41,801 nucleotides of DNA, taken from positions 1-41,801 of the forward strand of contig USEY01000027.1 in assembly GCA_900553815.1 (NCBI GenBank). The letters run 5' to 3'. Numbering within the stretch: position 1 is the stretch's first letter; each line of letters opens with the position of its first letter. Source of the DNA: an uncultured Bacteroides sp. (lineage in GTDB: Bacteria; Bacteroidota; Bacteroidia; Bacteroidales; Bacteroidaceae). Made by a program: the position numbers and the translations under genes. Under the pieces are notes generated by a model. That model did no database searches. It saw only the letters and a program-made list of their open reading frames with translations, and was not told where the DNA came from. This document shows, piece after piece, positions 34,091 through 41,800 of the stretch.

Positions 34091-35794
34091 ATGAGTAATC
34101 GATTTACCTTCTCTTTCGACACCTCGTTGCACGCCTGGAAGCGTCGCCTGCGTTATCTCTATGATGCCTCGGCCGGACAACGACGCAGCATCCTGCTCAG
34201 TAGTCTGGTGGGCGTGGCAGGCGTTTTTCTGGGACTGGCGTTCATCTTTACGTCCAAGTGTGTCATTGACATTGCCACCCGTGCGCAGGAAGGTTCGTTG
34301 GTTGGCATGGCCGTGGCTACGGTGGTGCTGGTAGTGCTCCAACTGCTTTGTAGCATGGCCGACGAGTGGATAGCAGCCCGTATGGAGGTGGATACGGAGA
34401 ATGCCCTGCGCCACCGCATCTTCAGTCGTCTGTTGCGCAGCCGCTGGAGCGAGCTGGAGAGGTTTCATACGGGTGATGTAGTGAATCGCGTGGAGCAAGA
34501 TACCACTGCTATCGTGGGTGTGCTTACCACGTCGCTCCCGGTTCTGGTGGTTACATCCATACAGTTGTTGGCCGGTCTGTTGTTCTTCTGTTATCTAGAC
34601 TCACGGCTGCCGTGGCTGGTGGTGGCCATCCTGCCCCTTTTTCTGCTGGGCAGCCGCTTCTACTTGAGACGGATGCACCGTTTTACGCACGATATCCGTA
34701 GTAGCGACAGCCACATCCAGTCGCTCATCCAAGAGAGCCTGCAGCACCGTACCGTTATTAAGACGTTGGAGCAGGACTGTAATCGGGTGGAGCGGCTCAG
34801 GGATGTACAGCAGACCCTCCGGCATAAGGTCATGGGGCGCACGCGCTTTTCTGTCTCGGCGCATGCGTTGGTGTCGGCGGCTTTTGCAGGTGGCTATCTG
34901 ACGGCTTTTCTTTGGGGGGCAGTCAGGCTCAGCTTGGGAACTATCAGCTTCGGTACCATGACAGCTTTTCTGCAACTCGTCGGCAAGGTGCAGCGGCCAT
35001 TGCTCGACATGGCGCGGCTGGTACCTGCTTTCATCAAGGCCATGACGGCTGTTGACCGTTTGCTGGAGCTTGAGAGTCTGCCTGCCGAGGCCTCGGGTGA
35101 GGAACAGTTGCGTTTCTGCCCGACGCCCGACTTGGTGCTTACCAATGTTACCTTTGGCTACGGTGGCGAGTCACGCTCGGTGTTCCGCCATTTCTCGCAT
35201 ACTTTCCGTGCAGGCAGTTGTACGGCCATTATGGGCGAGACGGGTAGTGGAAAGACTACGCTTATTCGCCTGCTGCTGGCCTTGGCTGCCCCAGGTGAGG
35301 GGAGTGTCAGCTTGCGTGGCGTTCTAATGGGTAACCAAAGCACTGAGGCGGGCGAGTGCGAAGTGAAGGTGTCGGAACGGACGCGGGTGAACTTTGTGTA
35401 TGTGCCGCAAGGGAATACGCTGTTCAGCGGAACAGTGCGTGACAATCTGTTGATGGGCAATCCCGATGCTACTGATGATGACTTGTGTCGGGTGCTGCAT
35501 ACTGCTACGGCCGACTTTGTGTTCCATCTCCCGCAAGGGTTGGACACTCATTTGGGTGAGCAGGGTGGTGGCTTGAGTGAGGGGCAGGCGCAGCGGCTTG
35601 CCATTGCCCGAGCGTTGTTGCGCCCAGGTAGCATCCTGTTGCTCGATGAGGCTACCTCGGCTCTCGACCCTGACACGGAACAACGCCTGTTGGCAAATCT
35701 GCGGCAAGACTGCCAGGGAAAGACATTCATCTTCGTCACTCACCATCCGGCGCTTGCCGAAGGCTGTGGTGAGGTGGTGCGCTTGGGAGAGTAA
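34091..35794 (+). CDS. ABC exporter (permease fused to ATPase)
   Basis: A 567-residue half-transporter: six membrane segments (about 35-310) then one ABC domain (335-567) with Walker A GETGSGKTT, Q-loop VYVPQGNTLFSG, signature LSEGQAQRLAIARALL (Glu replacing the usual second Gly of LSGGQ) and Walker B ILLLDEATSALD. There is no N-terminal C39 peptidase domain, so leader cleavage would need another protein, perhaps the S26-like one at 32057. The start at 34091 is preferred; ATG 34076 adds five residues. It is the last gene of the operon. Confidence 0.9.
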   Translation: MSNRFTFSFDTSLHAWKRRLRYLYDASAGQRRSILLSSLVGVAGVFLGLAFIFTSKCVIDIATRAQEGSLVGMAVATVVLVVLQLLCSMADEWIAARMEVDTENALRHRIFSRLLRSRWSELERFHTGDVVNRVEQDTTAIVGVLTTSLPVLVVTSIQLLAGLLFFCYLDSRLPWLVVAILPLFLLGSRFYLRRMHRFTHDIRSSDSHIQSLIQESLQHRTVIKTLEQDCNRVERLRDVQQTLRHKVMGRTRFSVSAHALVSAAFAGGYLTAFLWGAVRLSLGTISFGTMTAFLQLVGKVQRPLLDMARLVPAFIKAMTAVDRLLELESLPAEASGEEQLRFCPTPDLVLTNVTFGYGGESRSVFRHFSHTFRAGSCTAIMGETGSGKTTLIRLLLALAAPGEGSVSLRGVLMGNQSTEAGECEVKVSERTRVNFVYVPQGNTLFSGTVRDNLLMGNPDATDDDLCRVLHTATADFVFHLPQGLDTHLGEQGGGLSEGQAQRLAIARALLRPGSILLLDEATSALDPDTEQRLLANLRQDCQGKTFIFVTHHPALAEGCGEVVRLGE

Positions 35795-35878
35795 ACAGGT
35801 CGGGTGTGGCAGTTTGTGTTATCAACTCTTTTATCCACCTGATGTCAAGCCTCAGCAGTCTGTAATGCCAAGTTACTT

Positions 35879-35959
35879 ATGCTGATAGCTGTTGGTTGCG
35901 GCTGTTTATGCACTCAATTTGCATGTTTTTCATTCAAAATGAATAAAAAGGTGGAGTAA
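35879..35959 (+). CDS. Candidate 26-codon Cys-containing ORF
   Basis: A small ORF after the exporter, with four Cys in the first 16 residues (at 7, 9, 11 and 16). It could be a precursor for the upstream peptide operon, but it overlaps the argR control region, has no clear ribosome-binding site, and a chance ORF is more likely. Confidence 0.15.
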   Translation: MLIAVGCGCLCTQFACFSFKMNKKVE

Positions 35960-35993
35960 TTGCATATTATTCCAAAAATAACCCTTAATTTTG
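35930..35993 (+). promoter_or_regulatory. argR control region with dyads and -7 box
   Basis: TAATTTTG at 35986-35993 fits the -7 box about 26 bases before argR. Just upstream lie ATTCA-AAA-TGAAT (35932-35944) and TTGCATATTATTCC (about 35960-35973), both resembling AT-rich dyads used by ArgR. Autoregulation of the arg operon is inferred from this position. Confidence 0.4.
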
Positions 35994-36018
35994 CGCCGTT
36001 AAAGAATAAATATGCAAT

Positions 36019-36492
36019 ATGAAGAAGAAATCGAGTAGATTGGATGCCATTAAGATGATAATATCGAGCACGGAGATAGGCTCGCAGGAGGAGTTGCTAC
36101 AGGCACTGGGCAGTGAGGGATTCAACCTGACGCAGGCCACCCTGTCGCGCGACTTGAAGCTGCTGAAGGTGGCCAAGGCGGCCAATACCAACGGTAAGTA
36201 TGTGTATGTGCTGCCCAATGACATCATGTACAAACGCAGTAGTCATCAGAGTGCCGGCGAGATGTTGGTGCACAACGGTTTCATTTCCTTGCAGTTCTCG
36301 CACAACATTGCAGTTATCCGCACCCGTCCCGGATATGCTAGCCGTATAGCTTACGATATTGACAACCGCGAGTGCCCTGCCATTCTGGGTACCATAGCCG
36401 GTGATGATACCATCATGCTGGTTCTGGCCGAGGATGTGACCCATGATGCCGTGCGTGCATTCTTGTCAGAGATAATACCCAATGTTCAATAA
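36019..36492 (+). CDS. argR: Arginine repressor
   Basis: A 157-residue DNA-binding regulator that senses arginine. The N-terminal winged helix has LDAIKMIISSTEIGSQEELLQAL and TLSRDLKLLKVAK (the recognition helix with ATLSRD). The C-terminal oligomerisation and arginine-binding domain has IRTRPGYASRIAYDIDN and CPAILGTIAGDDTIMLVLAED, with the paired acidic residues GDD. It heads the arg operon and probably controls it and itself. Confidence 0.95.
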   Translation: MKKKSSRLDAIKMIISSTEIGSQEELLQALGSEGFNLTQATLSRDLKLLKVAKAANTNGKYVYVLPNDIMYKRSSHQSAGEMLVHNGFISLQFSHNIAVIRTRPGYASRIAYDIDNRECPAILGTIAGDDTIMLVLAEDVTHDAVRAFLSEIIPNVQ

Positions 36493-36505
36493 GCACTTAT
36501 TTTTT

Positions 36506-36567
36506 GAGTTTGTAACTTGGTAAGTTATTGCCTTTATCAATTTATAAATTCAAGAACTTATAAACTC
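36506..36567. repeat. Imperfect intergenic inverted repeat (argR-GNAT)
   Basis: GAGTTTGTAACTTGG at 36506-36520 and neighbours pair imperfectly with the arm ending at 36567 (complement GAGTTTATAAGTTCTTG). Further degenerate copies of the same rhythm continue to about 36596. Same architecture as the other elements. Confidence 0.5.
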
Positions 36568-36613
36568 AAGACTCATAAACCGAAAAACTTACTTAAAACA
36601 GATAGAAATAGCA

Positions 36614-37171
36614 ATGGACTCTAAACAAATTGATGTCATGGTGGCTGACGCTTCTCATGAAGTTTATGTGGACAAGATACTCGATACCATTCGCGAGGCA
36701 GCCAAGGTGAGAGGCACCGGTATAGCTGAGCGTACTCACGAATATGTAGCGACCAAGATGAAGGAAGGCAAGGCCATCATTGCCCTGTGTGGTGATGACT
36801 TCGCTGGCTTCACCTACATTGAGAGCTGGGGTAACAAACAATATGTGGCTACCTCGGGTCTGATTGTGCATCCCAAGTATCGCGGTCTGGGATTGGCCAA
36901 ACGCATTAAGCAGGCTTCGTTCCAGTTGGCTCGTCTGCGCTGGCCGTGGGCCAAGATATTCAGTCTGACCAGTGGCGCAGCTGTGATGAAGATGAATACG
37001 GAACTGGGATACGTGCCTGTCACCTTTAATGAATTGACCGACGATGCTGCCTTCTGGAAAGGTTGTGAGGGTTGCATCAATCACGACATATTGGTAGCCA
37101 AGAACCGCAAGTTCTGCATCTGCACGGCTATGCTCTATGATCCGGCTCTGCACGAGGAAGACAAAATATAA
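36614..37171 (+). CDS. GNAT acyltransferase, likely N-acylglutamate synthase
   Basis: A 185-residue GNAT protein between argR and argG. The acyl-CoA motif is GLIVHPKYRGLGLAKRI (RGLGLA), preceded by an ATSGL strand. Bacteroides make arginine through N-succinyl intermediates and lack a classical ArgA; from memory, the protein at the same place in B. thetaiotaomicron (BT3761) was shown genetically to be needed as the N-acylglutamate synthase. This gene fits that position and family. Succinyl-CoA rather than acetyl-CoA as donor is inference. Confidence 0.8.
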   Translation: MDSKQIDVMVADASHEVYVDKILDTIREAAKVRGTGIAERTHEYVATKMKEGKAIIALCGDDFAGFTYIESWGNKQYVATSGLIVHPKYRGLGLAKRIKQASFQLARLRWPWAKIFSLTSGAAVMKMNTELGYVPVTFNELTDDAAFWKGCEGCINHDILVAKNRKFCICTAMLYDPALHEEDKI

Positions 37172-37174
37172 TAT

Positions 37175-37316
37175 ATAATGAAGAATGAGGAATGAAGAAT
37201 TTCTGCTTCAGGAGACATTCGACGGAGAAACAACAAATAAGTAAAAACACAGTAATGAAGAATAGGGAAAGAAGCGCAAGTGAAAATCTTTCATTCTTGG
37301 TTCTTCATTCATAATT
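37175..37316. repeat. Imperfect intergenic inverted repeat (GNAT-argG)
   Basis: ATAATGAAGAATGAGGAATG starting at 37175 pairs imperfectly with the right arm 37287-37316, whose complement begins AATTATGAATGAAGAACC. A third AATGAAGAAT copy lies at 37254-37263. The roughly 85-base interior holds no ORF, so this is an empty version of the element. Confidence 0.6.
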
Positions 37317-37324
37317 AAATACCT

Positions 37325-38539
37325 ATGGAAGCAAAGAAGAAAAAAGTGGTAGTCGCATTCAGCGGCGGACTGGATACTTCGTTCACTGTGATGTATCTGG
37401 CCAAGGAGAAAGGTTATGAAGTGTATGCAGCCTGTGCCAATACAGGCGGATTCAGTGCAGAACAGCTGAAGACAAATGAAGAGAATGCCTACAAGCTGGG
37501 TGCTGTAAAGTATGTTACATTGGACGTAACCCGTGAATACTACGAAAAGAGCTTGAAATACATGGTATATGGCAACGTGTTGCGCAACGGTACTTATCCT
37601 ATCTCGGTAAGTTCCGAGCGTATCTTCCAGGCACTGGCCATTGCCCGTTATGCCAACGAAATCGGTGCCGATGCTATTGCACACGGTTCTACAGGTGCCG
37701 GCAACGACCAGGTACGCTTCGACATGACTTTCCTGGTGATGGCACCGGGCGTGGAAATCATTACCCTGACCCGCGACATGGCTCTGAGCCGTCAGGAAGA
37801 AATTGATTACCTGAATAAGCACGGCTTTGCCGCTGACTTTGCCAAGCTGAAATACTCGTACAACGTAGGCATTTGGGGTACGAGCATTTGCGGCGGTGAA
37901 ATCCTCGACTCGGCACAGGGATTGCCAGAGAGTGCTTACCTGAAGCACTGCACCAAGGAAGGCACCGAGCAGCTGCGCCTGACCTTTGAGAAGGGTGAAC
38001 TGAAAGCGGTGAACGACGAACGTTTCGACGACCCCATCAAGGCTATTCAGAAGGTAGAAGAGATTGGTGCCGCATACGGCATCGGTCGCGACATGCACGT
38101 GGGCGATACTATCATCGGCATCAAGGGCCGTGTAGGCTTTGAGGCTGCTGCTCCCATGCTGATTATCGGCGCACACCGCTTCCTGGAGAAATACACGCTG
38201 AGCAAGTGGCAGCAGTACTGGAAAGACCAGGTGGCCAACTGGTATGGCATGTTCCTGCACGAGAGCCAGTATCTGGAGCCCGTGATGCGCGACATCGAGG
38301 CCATGCTGACCGAAAGCCAACGCAACGTCAATGGTACCGCCATCCTCGAACTCCGTTCGCTGGGCTTCCACACCGTAGGCGTAGAGAGCAAGGACGACTT
38401 GGTAAAGAACAAGTTCGGCGAGTATGGCGAAATGCAGAAGGGCTGGACGGCCGAAGATGCCAAGGGCTTTATCAAGGTGTCTTCTACTCCGCTCCGCGCT
38501 TACTATGCAACGCACAAGGATGAACTGAACAACATCTGA
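37325..38539 (+). CDS. argG: Argininosuccinate synthase
   Basis: A cytosolic ATP-dependent ligase joining citrulline and aspartate (404 residues, normal length). The N-type ATP pyrophosphatase loop is VVAFSGGLDTSF, followed by GSTGAGNDQVRFD, the conserved citrulline/aspartate-binding YSYNVGIWGTSI, and the C-terminal dimer helix. It follows the GNAT gene and is separated from argC by the pspC-like gene. Confidence 0.95.
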   Translation: MEAKKKKVVVAFSGGLDTSFTVMYLAKEKGYEVYAACANTGGFSAEQLKTNEENAYKLGAVKYVTLDVTREYYEKSLKYMVYGNVLRNGTYPISVSSERIFQALAIARYANEIGADAIAHGSTGAGNDQVRFDMTFLVMAPGVEIITLTRDMALSRQEEIDYLNKHGFAADFAKLKYSYNVGIWGTSICGGEILDSAQGLPESAYLKHCTKEGTEQLRLTFEKGELKAVNDERFDDPIKAIQKVEEIGAAYGIGRDMHVGDTIIGIKGRVGFEAAAPMLIIGAHRFLEKYTLSKWQQYWKDQVANWYGMFLHESQYLEPVMRDIEAMLTESQRNVNGTAILELRSLGFHTVGVESKDDLVKNKFGEYGEMQKGWTAEDAKGFIKVSSTPLRAYYATHKDELNNI

Positions 38540-38546
38540 TAAGAAG

Positions 38547-38759
38547 ATGGCCGCAGATAAAAGACTCCGGCGCCCGCGCAATGGCCGTATGCTGGCCGGC
38601 GTGTGCGCCGGATTGGCCGATTTCTTTGGCCTCGATGTTTCTTTGGTGCGCATCGTCTATGCGCTGGCAACGATATTCACTGCGTTCTCCGGTGTTATTA
38701 TCTATTTCCTTCTGGTGCTGATAGTGCCCGAGGAGGATAACCGCTATTTTCGACAGTAA
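38547..38759 (+). CDS. PspC-domain membrane protein
   Basis: A 70-residue PspC-family protein: RLRRPRNGRMLAGVCAGLADFFGLDVSLVRI (conserved basic-to-hydrophobic core) followed by one or two membrane helices, FSGVIIYFLLVLIVPEE. PspC proteins act in envelope-stress sensing. It begins eight bases after argG and ends 15 before argC, so it is translated from the arg mRNA. Nothing links it to arginine synthesis; the location may reflect gene packing or coupling of stress and arginine supply. Confidence 0.88.
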   Translation: MAADKRLRRPRNGRMLAGVCAGLADFFGLDVSLVRIVYALATIFTAFSGVIIYFLLVLIVPEEDNRYFRQ

Positions 38760-38773
38760 AAAACACAGAATCT

Positions 38774-39742
38774 ATGATAAAAGTAGGAATTATTGGTGGA
38801 GCCGGATACACGGCAGGTGAACTTATCCGATTGCTCCTGAACCACCCGGAGGCGGAAATCGTCTTCATCAACAGTGCCAGCAATGCCGGCAACAAGATTA
38901 CCGACGTGCACGAAGGATTGTATGGCGAAACCGACCTGACCTTTACCGACCAGCTGCCGCTGGACGAGATTGACGTGCTCTTCTTCTGCACCGCTCACGG
39001 CGATACGCGCAAGTTCATGGAAAGCCACAACGTGCCCGAGGACTTGAAGATTATCGACCTCTCGATGGATTACCGCCTGAAGAGCGACGACCACGACTTC
39101 ATCTACGGCTTGCCCGAGCTGAATCGCCGAGCCACCTGCAGTGCCAAGCATGTGGCCAATCCCGGTTGTTTTGCTACCTGCATTCAGTTGGGCTTGCTTC
39201 CGCTGGCCAAGAACCTGATGCTGAACGACGACATCATGGTGAACGCCATCACCGGCAGCACCGGCGCAGGTGTCAAGCCGGGCGCTACGAGTCACTTCAG
39301 CTGGCGCAACAACAACCTGAGCGTCTACAAGGCTTTCGAACACCAGCATGTGCCCGAAATCAAGCAGTCGCTCCGTCAGCTTCAGAACAGCTTCGACTCG
39401 GAGATTGACTTCATTCCCTACCGTGGTGACTTCCCGCGTGGCATCTTTGCCACCATCGTGGTGAGGACCAAAGTAGCCCTGGAGGAAATCAAGCGTATGT
39501 ACGAGGAATACTACGCGAAAGACTCCTTCACTCACATCGTGGACAAGAACATCGACCTGAAACAGGTGGTGAACACCAACAAGTGTCTTATCCACTTGGA
39601 GAAGCATGGCGACAAGCTGCTTATCATTTCTTGCATAGACAACCTGCTGAAAGGTGCCAGCGGACAGGCGGTTCACAACATGAACCTGATGTTCAACCTG
39701 GAAGAGACGGTGGGATTGAGGCTGAAGCCGAGTGCATTTTGA
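38774..39742 (+). CDS. argC: N-acyl-gamma-glutamyl-phosphate reductase
   Basis: A cytosolic NADPH-dependent reductase (322 residues) that makes the N-acylglutamate semialdehyde. The Rossmann loop is VGIIGGAGYTAGELIRLL, the catalytic cysteine lies in NPGCFATCIQ, and the C-terminal GASGQAVHNMNLMF is typical. In Bacteroides the substrate is probably N-succinylated. It ends at 39742 inside the left arm of an imperfect inverted repeat that flanks the next gene. Confidence 0.95.
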   Translation: MIKVGIIGGAGYTAGELIRLLLNHPEAEIVFINSASNAGNKITDVHEGLYGETDLTFTDQLPLDEIDVLFFCTAHGDTRKFMESHNVPEDLKIIDLSMDYRLKSDDHDFIYGLPELNRRATCSAKHVANPGCFATCIQLGLLPLAKNLMLNDDIMVNAITGSTGAGVKPGATSHFSWRNNNLSVYKAFEHQHVPEIKQSLRQLQNSFDSEIDFIPYRGDFPRGIFATIVVRTKVALEEIKRMYEEYYAKDSFTHIVDKNIDLKQVVNTNKCLIHLEKHGDKLLIISCIDNLLKGASGQAVHNMNLMFNLEETVGLRLKPSAF

Positions 39743-39778
39743 GTGATGAGTTTTAAGTAATAAGTTTTAAGTGATAAT
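39741..39778. repeat. Left arm of inverted repeat flanking the four-helix-bundle gene
   Basis: GAGTGATGAGTTTTAAGTAA and onward; degenerate AAGTTTTAAGTGATAA rhythm. It pairs imperfectly with 40149-40188 on the other side of the gene. Confidence 0.6.
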
Positions 39779-39790
39779 AGGAAAGGGTAG

Positions 39791-40171
39791 ATGCAAGATT
39801 ATCGGAAGTTGGTCGTTTGGGAAAAGTCTCATACACTTGTCTTAGAGTTGTATCGGTTAACCGGAGATTATCCTAAAGAAGAGACCTACGCATTGGTACA
39901 GCAAATTAGACGGGCGGCAAGTTCCATCCCGATGAACATTGCCGAAGGATGCGGAAGATATACAGACTCTGATCTGGCCCATTTCCTGAATATGGCTTTA
40001 GGGTCGAGCAACGAAGTCTGTTATCAGATATTGCTATCCAAAGACTTAGGATATATTTCGGCCGACAAATACGATGAAGTAAATAAAACGCTCCATGAAA
40101 TACAAGCCATGCTTATTGCACTCATCAACAAGATAAGAAACAAAAAAGCACTCATAACCCATAACTCATAA
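39791..40171 (+). CDS. Four-helix-bundle protein (23S rRNA-IVS/Avd-like family)
   Basis: A 126-residue helical protein of the S23/IVS family, first known from intervening sequences in 23S rRNA and related to the Avd accessory protein of diversity-generating retroelements. Signatures are YRKLVVWEKSHTLVLELYRLT, the IRRAASSIPMNIAEGCGR motif, and FLNMALGSSNEVCYQILLS. It lies between argC and argD, is more AT-rich than its neighbours, and is flanked by imperfect inverted repeats (39741-39778 and 40149-40188). That points to insertion of a small mobile or selfish unit. Nucleic-acid binding is known for relatives; no partner is visible here. Confidence 0.9.
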   Translation: MQDYRKLVVWEKSHTLVLELYRLTGDYPKEETYALVQQIRRAASSIPMNIAEGCGRYTDSDLAHFLNMALGSSNEVCYQILLSKDLGYISADKYDEVNKTLHEIQAMLIALINKIRNKKALITHNS

Positions 40172-40188
40172 CTAAAAACTTATAACCC
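40149..40188. repeat. Right arm of inverted repeat flanking the four-helix-bundle gene
   Basis: CACTCATAACCCATAACTCA and onward. Its complement (TAAGTTTTTAGTTATGAG...) shares the same degenerate pattern as 39741-39778. It ends four bases before the argD start. Confidence 0.6.
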
Positions 40189-40191
40189 AAT

Positions 40192-41316
40192 ATGAACTTA
40201 TTCGACGTATACCCCTTATTCGACATCAACATCGTCAAGGGAAAAGGCTGCCACGTGTGGGACGAGAACGGTACGGAGTACCTCGACCTTTACGGTGGTC
40301 ATGCCGTCATCTCCATCGGCCACGCCCATCCGCACTACGTGGAGATGATTAGCAAGCAGGTGGCCACACTGGGATTCTACTCCAACTCCGTCATCAACAA
40401 GTTGCAACAACAGGTGGCCGAACGCCTGGGTAAGGCTTGCGGATACGAAGATTATTCGCTGTTCCTCATCAACAGCGGTGCCGAGGCTAACGAGAACGCA
40501 CTGAAGCTGGCTTCTTTCTACAACGGCCGCACGCGCGTTATTTCCTGCTGCAAGGCTTTCCATGGCCGCACCTCGTTGGCTGTGGAGGTGACCAACAATC
40601 CTAAAATCATTGCTCCCATCAACGACTGCGGACACGTCACCTACGTGCCCCTGAACGACACCGCCGCCATGGTGGCCGAGATTGACAAGGGCGATGTTTG
40701 CGCCGTCATCATCGAAGGCATACAGGGTGTGGGTGGCATACAACTGCCTACCGACGAATTTATGCACGCCGTGCGCGAGGCCTGCACACGCAACAACACC
40801 GTGCTCATCCTCGACGAGATACAGAGCGGATACGGCCGTAGCGGCAAGTTCTTTGCACACCAATATCAGGGCATCCGTCCCGACCTTATCACCGTGGCCA
40901 AGGGTATCGGCAACGGCTTCCCCATGGCCGGTGTGCTCATCAGCCCCATGTTTACACCCGTCTACGGACAGCTGGGCACCACCTTCGGCGGCAACCACTT
41001 GGCTTGCTCCGCCGCACTGGCTGTGCTCGATGTCATGGAGCAGGAGCATCTTGTTGAAAATGCCGCCCGCGTAGGTTCTTATCTGCTGGACGAACTGAAG
41101 AAGATGTCGCAAATCAAGGAAGTGCGTGGCCGTGGCCTGATGATAGGCCTGGAGTTCGAGCAGCCCATCAAAGACCTGCGTCTGCGCCTGCTCAAGGAGC
41201 AACACGTATTTACCGGTGTCAGCGGCACCAACGTTATTCGTCTCTTGCCGCCCCTCTGCCTGTCGATGGACGAGGCCAACCTCTTCCTGGAACGCTTCAA
41301 GAAGGTACTGGACTAA
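40192..41316 (+). CDS. argD: Acylornithine aminotransferase
   Basis: A PLP-dependent aminotransferase (374 residues) forming N-acylornithine; succinylornithine in Bacteroides by inference. Class-III motifs are present: NSGAEANENALKLA, CCKAFHGRT, ILDEIQSGYGRSGKFFAHQ and the PLP lysine in TVAKGIGNGFPMAGV, with TFGGNHLACSAALAV after it. It is the last arg gene here. The operon appears to end at the terminator at 41347-41386; no proC follows. Confidence 0.95.
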   Translation: MNLFDVYPLFDINIVKGKGCHVWDENGTEYLDLYGGHAVISIGHAHPHYVEMISKQVATLGFYSNSVINKLQQQVAERLGKACGYEDYSLFLINSGAEANENALKLASFYNGRTRVISCCKAFHGRTSLAVEVTNNPKIIAPINDCGHVTYVPLNDTAAMVAEIDKGDVCAVIIEGIQGVGGIQLPTDEFMHAVREACTRNNTVLILDEIQSGYGRSGKFFAHQYQGIRPDLITVAKGIGNGFPMAGVLISPMFTPVYGQLGTTFGGNHLACSAALAVLDVMEQEHLVENAARVGSYLLDELKKMSQIKEVRGRGLMIGLEFEQPIKDLRLRLLKEQHVFTGVSGTNVIRLLPPLCLSMDEANLFLERFKKVLD

Positions 41317-41346
41317 ACATCAATAATCAGCATAAAAGCCATAGAC

Positions 41347-41386
41347 ATGCCCCGCTCCTCTCGTATGCAGAGGGCGGGGCATTCTT
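41347..41386 (+). terminator. Terminator of the arg operon
   Basis: ATGCCCCGC (41347-41355) and GCGGGGCAT (41374-41382) form a 9-bp stem, extended by partly paired CTCCTCT/AGAGGG inside, followed by TCTT. Confidence 0.75.
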
Positions 41387-41462
41387 GTTGATAAAAGTAG
41401 TAAAAATGACAATATTACATACTATCTATGTGGTGATAATATGGCTATTTAATTGTTGTTTT

Positions 41463-41789
41463 TTACTTGCTTGGAGAAATGTATAAGCTCCTATATGTCT
41501 TAGAGTCTTTTATATATTCAACGATTGCTCGGATAAATTCAGGTTCAGGATTTTCTATTTCTTCTAGCTCTATTTCGTTGAATATTTCAGAATATGGTTT
41601 TGTGGTCACTTCTCTTTTATAATCGTTTTCATTGCTAACGGAATCTCCGACTACAAAAATCATCTTATCTTTTATCCATTTTTGGGGGACAAAATATAAT
41701 GGAGAGTATTGCCTTTTTTTACGGAATACCATAAATTCCTTTTTAACAATACTTCGGTAAATTTTTACCGATAAATTAAAATTAAACAT
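41463..41789 (-). CDS. Unknown AT-rich protein starting in the 54-bp repeat
   Basis: A 108-residue protein with no family I recognise. It is basic at the N-terminus and acidic in the middle (EIFNEIELEEIENPEPEF), with a C-terminal helix. Its first 14 codons (MFNFNLSVKIYRSI) are inside the 54-bp repeat and occur again in the truncated copy at the other end of the window. An internal Met at residue 20 (ATG 41732) would put the start outside the repeat. The region is AT-rich like the SGNH gene at the opposite end. Confidence 0.5.
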   Translation of the reverse strand: MFNFNLSVKIYRSIVKKEFMVFRKKRQYSPLYFVPQKWIKDKMIFVVGDSVSNENDYKREVTTKPYSEIFNEIELEEIENPEPEFIRAIVEYIKDSKTYRSLYISPSK

Positions 41790-41800
41790 AGAATCGGCAT
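41747..41800 (-). repeat. Right copy of 54-bp terminal inverted repeat
   Basis: Exact reverse complement of bases 1-54, with the same dyad and ORF start, oriented into the window. Beyond 41747 the two copies are unrelated: this one runs into a 108-codon ORF, the left one into a TAG after five codons. Confidence 0.9.
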
